This document shows positions 27,587-36,408 of a DNA stretch of 64,000 bases, in pieces. The stretch comes from Commensalibacter intestini A911 (GTDB lineage Bacteria; Pseudomonadota; Alphaproteobacteria; Acetobacterales; Acetobacteraceae). Numbering within the stretch: the stretch's first letter is position 1; the number at the start of each line of letters is the position of its first letter. The position numbers and the translations under genes were made by a program. The notes below the pieces were generated by a model. The model was not told the origin of the DNA. It saw nothing but the letters and a program-made list of their open reading frames with translations, and searched no databases. Location: the NCBI RefSeq assembly GCF_000231445.1, contig NZ_AGFR01000007.1, positions 412,139 to 476,138 on the forward strand, in the 5' to 3' direction.

Positions 27587-27604
27587 AATAAGACCCAAAT
27601 AAAA

Positions 27605-27640
27605 GCAGCCTCGTTACATTATAAAACATAACGAGGCTGC
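27605..27640. terminator. Strong hairpin after acid phosphatase
   Basis: Perfect 12-bp stem GCAGCCTCGTTA/TAACGAGGCTGC with a 12-base loop, directly after the phosphatase stop. The T-rich side is better on the minus strand, so it may stop transcription from both sides. Confidence 0.55.
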
Positions 27641-27848
27641 ATAATACTAACAATAATATAACTCTAAATAAATATTAGTTATAATATAATTAAATAGATT
27701 TGATAAAATGAAAAATAAAAAAGTTTTAAAAATATAATAGATTTAATTTTTGCATCTATAATAAAGACGCAATAAACATATTATGAAATAAATTTAACAT
27801 AGCTTTGACAAGAATACAAGCATTTATTTATTAAAATGAAAGATAAAA

Positions 27849-28250
27849 TCACTTACAATTAATATATGAAAAATAATGATGCCCTCGTCCACTTTTGCAA
27901 ACGCGACTAATCTTATCTTGGGTAATTTCCCATACTTGATAAGAATTTTGCTGTAAAATTAAAATATGACGTTCCTTTTGGATACTATCATCATTTAAAC
28001 CGTCGATTATAAAAATAATCTGTACCTGCAAAGGACAGATTGCTTGCCCTTTACAAAATATACGCGCTTGCTGAAGCGTGACCTCTTCTTTTCCTTCAGA
28101 ATCCCCACTAGGTAATTCGTTCTTCAAAAAAGCAACCGCAACTTCCAGAGGTTTTTGCTCTGATTTGCCGATAAACAGAGGTTTAGCATAAGCAGATAAA
28201 CTAGCACAAAAAGAAGCTGCTATCAAAAACAAAGATTTTTTATTAAACAT
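27849..28250 (-). CDS. Small secreted protein, unknown
   Basis: 133 aa with a signal peptide (FLIAASFCASLSAYA, then KPLF). The mature part has four cysteines, including FCKGQAICPL and a second pair near the C-terminus (SRVCKSG, ending INCK), so probably two disulfides. No family recognised. It is downstream of and convergent with the acid phosphatase. As an exported protein within the prophage interval it belongs with the other cargo. Confidence 0.5.
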   Translation of the reverse strand: MFNKKSLFLIAASFCASLSAYAKPLFIGKSEQKPLEVAVAFLKNELPSGDSEGKEEVTLQQARIFCKGQAICPLQVQIIFIIDGLNDDSIQKERHILILQQNSYQVWEITQDKISRVCKSGRGHHYFSYINCK

Positions 28251-28314
28251 CGAACCAGTATCTTTTAAAACATTAAAAATAAAACTATACTGGTTTTTAT
28301 TTATATAACTAAAA

Positions 28315-28848
28315 TTATTTAGAAAAAACTTGAGCTATAGCCTCTTCCAGCAAGATAAAAGTTGATAATACTTGTCCCATTGTATAATGTAAATTTAATT
28401 TCATTGCCTGAGAAATTTCTTTTGTACTCATATTTCCTAATACAATCATATTCAAAATACCACGATGGTAACGTCCTATTTCATTCCATATTTTAAACAG
28501 TTTTTCATAAGCTTCATGCTGAGCTGCAGATGGCTCCCAACCTCCACTATGGCCTTCTTTCATTAAATTTATACGTGCATATAAATCACCTGTTTTACCT
28601 AATGCTTTTTCACATAAAATAGCATAACGCTCCGCACAATCTCTTTGTTCTTGTGTGATAGAGCCTCTATTTAACATTTCATCATAAACAGATTTACGGC
28701 GCAACCGCGTGATTTTAACTTTTGAATTGCGAATATCTTCAGCTTTTTCAACTTGATACTCACCACGCATATAAGGAACAACCATTCCTTGTGCTTTTAC
28801 TATTTTTGGAAATGTAATTCCTGATTTATTTTTAATATATCCTGTCAT
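28315..28848 (-). CDS. Phage-associated protein with C-terminal HTH-like region
   Basis: 177 aa. Basic middle part (KITRLRRKSVYDEML), then AERYAILCEKALGKTGDLYARI, and a C-terminal helical section (HRGILNMIVLGNMSTKEISQAM) resembling a sigma-region-4-like or DUF6456-like HTH. It is located downstream of the replication gene and before the late operon. A regulator of late gene expression is plausible from position and the HTH-like pattern, but this is an inference. Confidence 0.45.
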   Translation of the reverse strand: MTGYIKNKSGITFPKIVKAQGMVVPYMRGEYQVEKAEDIRNSKVKITRLRRKSVYDEMLNRGSITQEQRDCAERYAILCEKALGKTGDLYARINLMKEGHSGGWEPSAAQHEAYEKLFKIWNEIGRYHRGILNMIVLGNMSTKEISQAMKLNLHYTMGQVLSTFILLEEAIAQVFSK

Positions 28849-28916
28849 TATCTCTACTCTTCTTTTAGATAAAAAATTTTAATTTTTCACTCAATTACTT
28901 TATTAAATTTGATTTT

Positions 28917-29375
28917 TTAAAGAATAATCTCTCTTAATAATTCAATATTTTTAGTTATTTTTTGTATATTATTCGTCATAACTTTATCAATATCATAAGC
29001 AGAAGGAAAAAATGGGCTTAAAATTGCCAACTCTTTGCATGTTTGTTCATTAAAAAGAATTAAAGAATAATTTTTAAAAAGCGCATATAATGGCTTCATT
29101 TTAAGATGAAAAATCTTTTGATTTAAAGGTTTTGCAATCAATAAATTAATTACTTTAAAGAAATCGATAAATACTTGATAATCAACACTAGTATGATAAA
29201 GGATTTCCAGATTTTTCAAACTATCTTTTGCTTCACTTACTTCAATACCGTTCGTGATCTCACCAATAATAAATTGATTTTTCATCTGTTTATTATGCAT
29301 TGAAAACCAATTAGGCAACTCAACCACATGACACTTTATATAATTATCCCCGATACTACTTTTTAACATACTCAC
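28917..29375 (-). CDS. Hypothetical phage early-region protein
   Basis: 152 aa, mainly helical, rich in Ile, Leu, Asn and Lys; no membrane segment, cysteine motif or recognised domain. It is the middle gene of a minus-strand set (replication protein, this, HTH protein) with gaps of about 70 bases each. Typical of phage early-region genes of unknown role. Confidence 0.4.
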   Translation of the reverse strand: MSMLKSSIGDNYIKCHVVELPNWFSMHNKQMKNQFIIGEITNGIEVSEAKDSLKNLEILYHTSVDYQVFIDFFKVINLLIAKPLNQKIFHLKMKPLYALFKNYSLILFNEQTCKELAILSPFFPSAYDIDKVMTNNIQKITKNIELLREIIL

Positions 29376-29443
29376 TCCTCCCTATATCCAATTACTTTTT
29401 ACGTACTTAACCCATAATCTTGTTAACAATTTTTTCCTTTATA

Positions 29444-30187
29444 TTATCTATTTTTTAACCTTCTCTGGTTTGCTACCCTACACCACCGTCTCCATGCTGC
29501 TTCCCAATCCATTTTTACAGCTTCCCTCCCTACTTTTGCATGCCAATAATCACGAAAATCCTCTAGAATTTCCTCTGGACATAGATCTAATTGACAAGCA
29601 TATGTATAGGCCTCACGATCTGGGAACCATGATTTTGGCAATCTTTTCCCCATCACATCATACTTTATTTCACGATTACTCTTGTATTGAGCATCTTCTG
29701 TACCTATATCTCTTGTGATGTCTATAGTGTGTCTATTTTCTTTTGTATTATTGCATGAAGAAAATTTACTTATAACATCTTGTTCTCCTTGACTTTTATA
29801 GCGATAATCGAATGATACTTCCCTATCACCAATTTGATTATCGCTCTTTTTTTTTGAAGAAAATAAACGGCGTTTTTCTTCACGCACGATACGTCGACAA
29901 AATACAACACCTTCTTTATTCATCGAACAAACATCATTATCTATTAATTTTTGCAATAAACACTCAGCTCTATCTTTTCGGATACCCACACGTTTTGCCA
30001 TATCAAATATGGTCATGGGGCGACCATTAATAACTAAATATCCAATCTGTTCACTTTTATGCATCATTGCGATTAAATTAATCCACAACCCTTGTGCCGC
30101 TAAATCACAACTCTGCAAATTAATATCATTCAGCCAAGCATCCCAATAAAATTTCCCCCAATTATATTTAAAACTTATATTTGCCAT
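29444..30187 (-). CDS. Phage replication-type protein with N-terminal winged helix
   Basis: About 247 aa from the ATG at 30185-30187, which has GAGG about 9 bases upstream; the seven preceding codons lack a site. The N-terminus (FKYNWGKFYWDAWLNDINLQS followed by GLWINLIAMMHKSEQIGYL and MAKRVGIRKDRAECLLQKL) looks like the DnaT/replication-initiator winged-helix type of phage proteins. A Ser/Lys/Asp-rich linker follows, and the C-terminus has LPKSWFPDREAYTYACQL and a Trp-rich end (DWEAAWRRWCRVA), as in primosomal helicase-loader partners. It sits divergent from the repressor, the standard place of replication genes. Confidence 0.6.
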   Translation of the reverse strand: MANISFKYNWGKFYWDAWLNDINLQSCDLAAQGLWINLIAMMHKSEQIGYLVINGRPMTIFDMAKRVGIRKDRAECLLQKLIDNDVCSMNKEGVVFCRRIVREEKRRLFSSKKKSDNQIGDREVSFDYRYKSQGEQDVISKFSSCNNTKENRHTIDITRDIGTEDAQYKSNREIKYDVMGKRLPKSWFPDREAYTYACQLDLCPEEILEDFRDYWHAKVGREAVKMDWEAAWRRWCRVANQRRLKNR

Positions 30188-30383
30188 AGTGTTTACCTCA
30201 AAACACAATTGAATAAAAAACAGAAAACCATTATAATAATCACGCTTTTCATAATACCTTTTTATTCAGAATAAATTTTAACAAAAAACATATCTTTATT
30301 TTCTGATCTCCTCTTATAATTTTACTATTGTTACCCATATTAAATTAATAACCTTGTGTTTAACGATTAAAAGAGATAGAAAG

Positions 30384-30403
30384 TTAAGGTTATTTTTCCG
30401 TAG
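30384..30403. promoter_or_regulatory. Operator-like site 1 (degenerate)
   Basis: TTAAGG, 8 bases TTATTTTT, CCGTAG. The left half and spacing are the same as in site 2; the right half is degenerate. It lies closer to the replication gene side. Confidence 0.35.
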
Positions 30404-30722
30404 TTGATATTTGTCATTTTATATAAAGAAAAAATACGCATATATTTTGCAAAGTATTTGCATATAAAGCTATTCACTCTTTGAAAAATAAATAAATAAA
30501 TTACAACCATAGTAAATATAAACTCGATCCATTATTTTTTTTATAACCTCTTGAATATTTTGGAATACATAATAAGTTTATGATAAGACAACCAATCTCC
30601 ACTCGTTATAGTTGATTCAATGATACAAAAGAAATATTTCGATAAAAAAATAATTGTAGATATGTTATGTTAAAATCTCCCTTCATACATTTAAGGAAAA
30701 CAATGATCAGAACAATTAATAT

Positions 30723-30742
30723 TTAAGGCTATTTTTCCTTAA
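30723..30742. promoter_or_regulatory. Operator-like site 2 (perfect palindrome arms)
   Basis: TTAAGG-N8-CCTTAA, perfect inverted arms, with its left edge 86 bases upstream of the repressor ATG. A dimeric XRE repressor would be expected to bind such a site. Confidence 0.5.
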
Positions 30743-30755
30743 TGTCAATAATAAT

Positions 30756-30775
30756 TTAAGGTTAAAAATCCTGAT
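30756..30775. promoter_or_regulatory. Operator-like site 3
   Basis: TTAAGG-N8-CCTGAT, begins exactly 33 bases (about three helical turns) after site 2 and ends 33 bases before the repressor ATG, so occupancy could autoregulate the repressor. Confidence 0.45.
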
Positions 30776-30808
30776 ATATTTTTAATGTGAGTAAATTTGT
30801 AATAAATT

Positions 30809-31558
30809 ATGAAAAATAAAATCTTATTAAATCAAATAGAAAAGATCCTTAAAGAAAAAGGGTTAAGCGCAAGGAAAGCCTCAATCCAAGCTGGTGTAGG
30901 AGAGGATTTTATTAGAAATTTGCGTCGTTATAATAACATTCCAAAAACCGATAAGTTACTTAAACTTGCAAATACCTTAGATGTTGATGTTAATCACTTC
31001 TTAAAGGACGATGATGAAAAAAAAATCACCTCACAAAGTGAGGTATTTTCACCAATTCCAATCAAAACAATACATATTCGAGGCGAAGTGCAAGCCGGAC
31101 AATGGAATGTCGCCGCAGAATGGCCTAAAAATGAATGGATCCCTCTTACCGTTCCGTTAGATAGCCGTTATAAAAATTTTACAACCTTTGCGCTAACTGT
31201 TAAAGGCGACTCTATGAATTTACTTTATCCAGAAGGAACAATTGTTATTGCTGTTAATTTCGCAGATATTGGTAGAAACCCAGAAGATGGGGATTGCGTT
31301 ATTACAATTAGAAGAGATACATTAACAGATTGTTATGAAGCTACCTTAAAAATCATTCAAATTAAAGAGGATGGAAGCGTTTTACTATGGCCTAAAAGTG
31401 ATAACCCAAACTTTGTTAGACCTATTATTTTACCAAAAATTACAACGGAGTATCAAGGGAATGGTATGGATGCTGATATCGCAGCTATACCCGACATCAC
31501 CATTCAAAGTCTTGTTATCGGCAGCTACAATATTGTTGGTAAAATGAACATCAAGTAA
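30809..31558 (+). CDS. Prophage CI/LexA-type repressor (XRE HTH plus S24 peptidase)
   Basis: 249 aa. Residues about 5-65 form an XRE helix-turn-helix (LSARKASIQAGVGEDFIRNLRR). The C-terminal S24 domain has an Ala-Gly cleavage site (QAG, about 96-97), the nucleophile Ser135 in KGDSMNLLYPEG, and a Lys near 181 as candidate general base; spacings are close to those of lambda CI. It should hold the prophage silent and self-cleave when stimulated by RecA filaments after DNA damage. It is divergent from the replication gene, with three palindromes upstream. Confidence 0.85.
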   Translation: MKNKILLNQIEKILKEKGLSARKASIQAGVGEDFIRNLRRYNNIPKTDKLLKLANTLDVDVNHFLKDDDEKKITSQSEVFSPIPIKTIHIRGEVQAGQWNVAAEWPKNEWIPLTVPLDSRYKNFTTFALTVKGDSMNLLYPEGTIVIAVNFADIGRNPEDGDCVITIRRDTLTDCYEATLKIIQIKEDGSVLLWPKSDNPNFVRPIILPKITTEYQGNGMDADIAAIPDITIQSLVIGSYNIVGKMNIK

Positions 31559-31721
31559 AAAAATCAGTCTCTACATTCACACATTGTCTCATTTTGAAGT
31601 ATATTGTCATCTCGTTTTTAATGTGATATCAGTATGATAGTTTTGAAAGTAATTAGTTATTTTAAGTAATTTATTATTTTGAAGCAAATAAAAAAATATA
31701 TCTAAATTTTGGAGAATTCAA

Positions 31722-32072
31722 ATGCGTGAAATTTCAGCAGTAGAAATTACAAACGTTGCTGGTGGCTTTAGCCTAGGTAGCTCAATCCCTTCACTTAGCG
31801 GTGCAACAATTGGTGCATCTTTAGGTACAGCTATTGGTTCAGTAGTTGATGGTGCATACAATTCATTAACAGGCGGAAGCTCAACATCACAAACAAATGC
31901 TGGTGCACTTTTAGGCGCTGGTATTGGTTCAATTGTTGATGCAGCTAACTCAACATCTTCTACAGCAATCACATCTAACGTTGTAAACGCTGTAACAGGT
32001 ATTGGCTTTGGTTCAATCGGAATCCTAAGCGGTCTTGTAAAAGGTATTAGCACAATTGCTAAAGGTGCTTAA
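31722..32072 (+). CDS. Double-glycine-leader, glycine-zipper microcin/class II bacteriocin precursor
   Basis: 116 aa. The first 15 residues, MREISAVEITNVAGG, are a classic C39-processed leader (compare colicin V's ending in SGG). Cleavage after GG would leave about 101 residues, rich in Gly, Ser, Ala and Thr. The mature part has repeated GxxxG-type segments suited to helix packing in membranes, including two similar units, GASLGTAIGSVVDGA and GALLGAGIGSIVDAA. It has no Cys. GGAG lies 8 bases before the ATG. A strong terminator follows, then the exporter genes. The expected role is a membrane-permeabilising antibacterial peptide; the target is unknown. Confidence 0.75.
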   Translation: MREISAVEITNVAGGFSLGSSIPSLSGATIGASLGTAIGSVVDGAYNSLTGGSSTSQTNAGALLGAGIGSIVDAANSTSSTAITSNVVNAVTGIGFGSIGILSGLVKGISTIAKGA

Positions 32073-32085
32073 TTATTAAGCATTA

Positions 32086-32123
32086 AAACGATGGCTTATT
32101 GTAAAAAATAAGCCATCGTTTTA
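32086..32123 (+). terminator. Terminator between precursor and exporter genes
   Basis: Perfect 16-bp stem AAAACGATGGCTTATT/AATAAGCCATCGTTTT with a 6-base loop and T-rich end. It would make precursor mRNA more abundant than exporter mRNA through partial readthrough. Confidence 0.75.
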
Positions 32124-32210
32124 TCTATTTTACTAATCAAATTTTATTTTATTCATTTAAAGAATTGATTTAATTAATTTTTTATATATTCACAATAGAT
32201 ACATCAATTA

Positions 32211-33521
32211 ATGAGCTCTCTTTTCAGACCAGAAGTATTAGAAGCGAAACGGGATACTTGGCTTGGAAAAGTACAAGATATACAACCCATTCCTATTAAA
32301 ATCATATCTATTGCCTCACTTATTTTTACAATTCTTGTTATTTTCTATATTTATTACGGTGGTTATACCAGACGAACCCATGCCATCGGAAGCATGATGC
32401 CTGCTTCAGGCTTAGTTACCGTAGGATCGCGTACCAATGGAATTATTACTGAACAAGCAATAAAAGAAGGGCAATTTGTTAAAAAAGGGCAAAAGCTTTA
32501 TGCAATAAGCTTAGAAAATAATAGTATAAATGGTCCCACACAACAACAAATTGTTGATCTTCTAAAAAAACAAAAACAAATTTATATCGATCAATATAAT
32601 TTACGCAAGGATAATGCTCCTATTGAAAAAGCAAATATTGTTTCGAAGCTAACAAACTTATATAAACAACATGAAAAAGTTACTGATCAGATTAATCAAG
32701 ATAATGTGATCATTCCCAAAATTCAATCATCATTATTAATGATTGAAAAAGCTAAAAAAATGTCTTTGGCAACGAATACTGAGTATCAGAATCAACTTTA
32801 TACATATGCTCAAATTCTTGGTTCTCACTCACAGTTTTTACAAAGTCAAACATCTATTGATGGGCAAATTCTAGAAAATGCTTCAAAATTGCGTCTCTTT
32901 GATAGTACGTTACAGCATGATCTTTATGATATTCAACAGAAAATCAATGATACAGAGCAAAAAATTGCTCAAGGTGAAAAAGATCAAACAATTATTGTAA
33001 CCGCTCCAACCAGCGGAACAGTAACTGCTTTAAGGGGGTATGTTGGGCAACAAGTTACCATAGATTCTGCATTACTTAGTATCCTACCTGAAGGACAAAA
33101 GCTTGATGCAGAACTTTACGTTCCAAGCTCTGCAGTTGGTTTATTAAAGAAAAATGACACTGTTGTCTTAAGTTACGCAGCCTTTCCATATCAAAAATTT
33201 GGTTTATATAAAGGTGTTGTTTCTGAAATTACATATACACCAGTTACCTCCGAAACCGTAGGTAAGGATAATGGTGATCGTTTAAGAACAGAATATACGA
33301 ATCAACAACAAAATAAAGAGCAGACTTTATACAGAGTTCGCATCAAACCTGAACAACAATATATTAATGGATATAACAACCAGAAATATTTCTTACAACC
33401 AGGAATGCGCGTGGAGGCTGATATCGCCATTGATTATCGCCGTTTATACCAATGGATGCTAAATCCATTTATTAAAGTCAAAGACACTGTTAAAACAAGA
33501 TTAATCAAGCCAACGCCATGA
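32211..33521 (+). CDS. HlyD-family bacteriocin secretion accessory protein (membrane fusion protein)
   Basis: 436 aa. One N-terminal membrane helix at about residues 29-50 (ISIASLIFTILVIFYIYYGG), then a lipoyl/barrel-sandwich half (ASGLVTVGSRTNGIITEQAIKEGQFVKKGQKLYAI), a long coiled coil of about 150 residues rich in Gln, Lys and Asp, the second lipoyl half (VTAPTSGTVTALRGYVGQQV) and a beta-barrel end (LQPGMRVEADIAID). This is the CvaA type. It bridges the inner-membrane exporter and a TolC-like outer-membrane channel, which is not encoded here. Its TGA overlaps the next gene's ATG, giving translational coupling. Confidence 0.85.
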   Translation: MSSLFRPEVLEAKRDTWLGKVQDIQPIPIKIISIASLIFTILVIFYIYYGGYTRRTHAIGSMMPASGLVTVGSRTNGIITEQAIKEGQFVKKGQKLYAISLENNSINGPTQQQIVDLLKKQKQIYIDQYNLRKDNAPIEKANIVSKLTNLYKQHEKVTDQINQDNVIIPKIQSSLLMIEKAKKMSLATNTEYQNQLYTYAQILGSHSQFLQSQTSIDGQILENASKLRLFDSTLQHDLYDIQQKINDTEQKIAQGEKDQTIIVTAPTSGTVTALRGYVGQQVTIDSALLSILPEGQKLDAELYVPSSAVGLLKKNDTVVLSYAAFPYQKFGLYKGVVSEITYTPVTSETVGKDNGDRLRTEYTNQQQNKEQTLYRVRIKPEQQYINGYNNQKYFLQPGMRVEADIAIDYRRLYQWMLNPFIKVKDTVKTRLIKPTP

Positions 33522-35692
33522 TCGATGCATTAAAAAAACTGGAATTTGGATTCCACCATAAAACCCCTCTTATTTTGCAAGTAGAGGCCGCTGAATGTGG
33601 TTTGGCTTGCCTTGCAATGATTATGGGCCATTATAAAAATTATATTGACCTAACAACCTTTAGGCGTCGAGAATCTATCTCCATCAAAGGGATTACACTA
33701 CAAAATATTATTGATGTTGCACATCGTAATAATTTAACCACTCGCCCTTTAAGACTAGAACTAGATGAGCTTAATAAATTAAAACTTCCATGTATTTTAC
33801 ATTGGAGCCTTAACCACTTTGTTGTGCTCACTGCGGTAAAGACTTACGGTATTATTATTAATGATCCTGCACATGGGCAACGTAAAATCTTATGGGAAGA
33901 AGTTAGTAAAGAATTTACAGGTGTAGCACTTGAAGTCTCTCCTAATGAAAAATTCGAACGTAAAGATGAGCGAAATAATCTTAAACTTAGAGATTTATTT
34001 AGAAAAACAGATGGATTAAAAACAACTTTATCCTATGTGTTTTTCGCCTCTCTTGGATTAGAACTCATTGCAATCATTATGCCAATGGCATCGCAGGTCA
34101 TTATTGATGAGGTTATTGTCACTTTAGATAAAAACCTATTAACAACCATTGCAATTGGTGTTGGTTTGTTAATTCTACTTCAAATGATTATTTCAACTGC
34201 ACGTACATGGATGGTAATGCTATTTAGCACACGCCTGAATGTACAATGGAATGCTGGACTATTTGATCATTTAACACGCCTTCCCCTTGATTACTTCTTG
34301 AAACGTCATGTTGGAGATATCTTATCTCGTTTTGGATCTTTAGGAACAATTCAAACAACCATTACGACCGATATGGTTCAAGCCATTATGGACGGAATTA
34401 TGGCGGTTGGCATGTTGATCATGCTCTTTATATACGGCAAATGGCTAGCTTTTGTAACAATTATTGCTGTTACTTTAGACGCGATTGCACGTTTTATTGC
34501 CTATCGCCCCTATAAACAGGCCTCTGAAGAAGGGATTGTTTATAGTGCTAAAAAAGACTCTCATTTTATTGAGACCTTACGAGGCATGGCAAGTATTAAA
34601 TTATTAGGTTTACGTGAACGTCGCCGTGCTCGTTGGCTTAATTTGTTAGTTGATAGTATTAACGTTGGTTTAAAAACACAACGTTATGATTTAATTTTTG
34701 GACGAATTAATGATGTTATTTTCTCCTCTGACCGATTAATTATGATGGTCGTTGGTGCCTATTTTGTTATGGGCAATATCATGTCCGTTGGTATGTTAGT
34801 TGCATTCCTATCTTATAAAGACCAATTCACAAGTCGTATAGGAAGTTTAATTGGAGCTATCTTTAAACTTCGCATGCTCTCTATTCAAAGCGATCGTATT
34901 TCTGATATTGCATTGACTGACCCTGAAAAAAATACAGCAGATTATACAGCATTACAAAGCACGTTTCCTGTCCCATCAGAACAAGAACATCATGCTCAGT
35001 TAGAATGCCATAATCTTGGCTTTAGATACTCTGCAGCTGAGACTTGGGTCTTTCAAAATATTAATATCAGCATCCCTCAAGGACAAAGTGTTGCAATTGT
35101 TGGTCCATCAGGTTGCGGAAAATCTACTTTATTAAAATTAATGATGGGACTAACTTTTCCTGAAGAAGGGAAAATACTTTATAAAGGCCAAGATATTTCT
35201 CAGCAATCCTTAGATATTTATCGACAAAATATTGCAGGTGTTTTGCAAGATGATGGACTATTTTCAGGTTCAATTGCAGATAATATTTGTGCTTTTGATG
35301 ATAAACCTGATCAAGAGCGTATTATCGAATGTGCTAAAAAAGCAGCAATTTTTGATGATATTATGACAATGCCTATGAAATTTGAAACTTTCGTAGGTGA
35401 TATGGGAAGCTCTTTATCTGGTGGACAAAAGCAACGTGTAATTATTGCTCGTGCTTTATACCGTCAACCTGATATTTTATTCTTAGATGAGGCAACAAGC
35501 CATTTAGATGAATTTACAGAAGCACATATTGCAGACACATTAAAAAATATGCATGTAACCCGTGTTATTGTTGCACATCGTCCAGCTACAGTTGCTTTAT
35601 GTGAATTTATTATTATTCTAGATCCACATACAATACAAAAAGGTGAAATCCAAATTGTTAAAAGAGAAGACCTTTACCCTGACCAAGCCTAA
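33518..35692 (+). CDS. C39 peptidase-containing ABC exporter (PCAT, CvaB type)
   Basis: 724 aa. The N-terminal C39 protease has Gln21 and Cys27 in QVEAAECGLACLAMI, His100 in LNHFVV and Asp116 in NDPAHG, a complete catalytic set. A membrane domain with about six helices spans roughly 165-450. The ABC domain has Walker A GPSGCGKST near 530, signature LSGGQKQR near 632 and Walker B ILFLDEAT near 652, and the H-loop IVAHRP. It should cut double-glycine leaders and export the mature peptide. The likely substrates are the precursors at 31722 and 41252. Confidence 0.9.
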   Translation: MIDALKKLEFGFHHKTPLILQVEAAECGLACLAMIMGHYKNYIDLTTFRRRESISIKGITLQNIIDVAHRNNLTTRPLRLELDELNKLKLPCILHWSLNHFVVLTAVKTYGIIINDPAHGQRKILWEEVSKEFTGVALEVSPNEKFERKDERNNLKLRDLFRKTDGLKTTLSYVFFASLGLELIAIIMPMASQVIIDEVIVTLDKNLLTTIAIGVGLLILLQMIISTARTWMVMLFSTRLNVQWNAGLFDHLTRLPLDYFLKRHVGDILSRFGSLGTIQTTITTDMVQAIMDGIMAVGMLIMLFIYGKWLAFVTIIAVTLDAIARFIAYRPYKQASEEGIVYSAKKDSHFIETLRGMASIKLLGLRERRRARWLNLLVDSINVGLKTQRYDLIFGRINDVIFSSDRLIMMVVGAYFVMGNIMSVGMLVAFLSYKDQFTSRIGSLIGAIFKLRMLSIQSDRISDIALTDPEKNTADYTALQSTFPVPSEQEHHAQLECHNLGFRYSAAETWVFQNINISIPQGQSVAIVGPSGCGKSTLLKLMMGLTFPEEGKILYKGQDISQQSLDIYRQNIAGVLQDDGLFSGSIADNICAFDDKPDQERIIECAKKAAIFDDIMTMPMKFETFVGDMGSSLSGGQKQRVIIARALYRQPDILFLDEATSHLDEFTEAHIADTLKNMHVTRVIVAHRPATVALCEFIIILDPHTIQKGEIQIVKREDLYPDQA

Positions 35693-35708
35693 TTAATAAA
35701 AATCAATA

Positions 35709-35752
35709 CAAAAAAAGACCTGGCTTGTTTAATCAAGCACAGGTCTTTTTTG
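35709..35752. terminator. Bidirectional terminator
   Basis: AAAAAAGACCTG...CAGGTCTTTTTT, a long stem with one mismatch and A/T tracts on both sides, lying between convergent exporter and PsiF-like genes. Confidence 0.75.
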
Positions 35753-35775
35753 TATTTAATACTTACAATAATTAA

Positions 35776-36327
35776 TTACTTCGTTGCTACAGCAGATTTC
35801 AAGTGTTTATTACATTCACTATAATACCCACCACCTTTTTGTATCCATTTTAAACCACCATTTTTAGAAGAAACTTTATTTGCATTATATTGTTTTTGAC
35901 ATGTGTGCATACGTGCTGTGCCTTCTTTTTCACTCGCAAATTGTGCATCAATTTTATCAGGAAAAACAACATCACCTATAGTAACGGGTGCTTTTTCTAC
36001 AGCTTCTTTTTTCACAGGCTCTTTCGTATTATCCTTTGCTATAACTTTATTAGAAACTTCTCCTGCTACTGGAGTAACACTTTTGTTCGGTTCAGTCGTT
36101 GTTGCAGACTTTGGTGTTGTCACAACGCCCTTAGCATCACAATGAGCTACTTTAAATTCTTTAAAATTCTTCCCAGTTAATGTACCCGCTTTTTTAGCTT
36201 CACTAAATTGTTCATAACATGCTTTTCCTTCTGCAGCATGCGCAGAATAAGAAATCCCAACTAAACCAGTAACTGTTAAAGCAGCATATAATCCTAATAG
36301 AGAAAGAGAAGATAGAATCTGTTTCAT
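35776..36327 (-). CDS. Secreted PsiF-like protein
   Basis: 183 aa with a Sec signal peptide (LTVTGLVGISYSAHA, then AEGK). Two short cysteine-paired PsiF-like motifs are visible: ACYEQFSEAKKAGTLTGKNFKEF...C near the N-terminus and MHTCQKQYNANKVSSKNGGLKW...C near the C-terminus, joined by a Lys/Thr/Val/Pro-rich linker. E. coli PsiF is induced by phosphate starvation; its role is unknown. The convergent position next to the bacteriocin exporter seems coincidental. Confidence 0.6.
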   Translation of the reverse strand: MKQILSSLSLLGLYAALTVTGLVGISYSAHAAEGKACYEQFSEAKKAGTLTGKNFKEFKVAHCDAKGVVTTPKSATTTEPNKSVTPVAGEVSNKVIAKDNTKEPVKKEAVEKAPVTIGDVVFPDKIDAQFASEKEGTARMHTCQKQYNANKVSSKNGGLKWIQKGGGYYSECNKHLKSAVATK

Positions 36328-36408
36328 AAATTTACCCCTAATTATAACGAATACATCGAAAGAATAGTGTTTTATTAATTGTACAACACTATTCTTTATT
36401 GAGTAGAA

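Larger units (their letters stand above)
30209..30808. other. Prophage regulatory region between replication gene and repressor
   Basis: About 600 very AT-rich bases between divergent genes. It holds three operator-like sites (see separate entries) and presumably the early and repressor promoters. No convincing cro-like gene was seen in either direction. Confidence 0.5.

Noticed and set aside
31718..32053. 111 aa minus-strand Pro/Val-rich frame opposite the bacteriocin precursor
   Set aside because: Exact antisense of the glycine-zipper precursor, without a ribosome binding site; an artefact of Gly/Ser codons. Considered as an immunity gene and dismissed.
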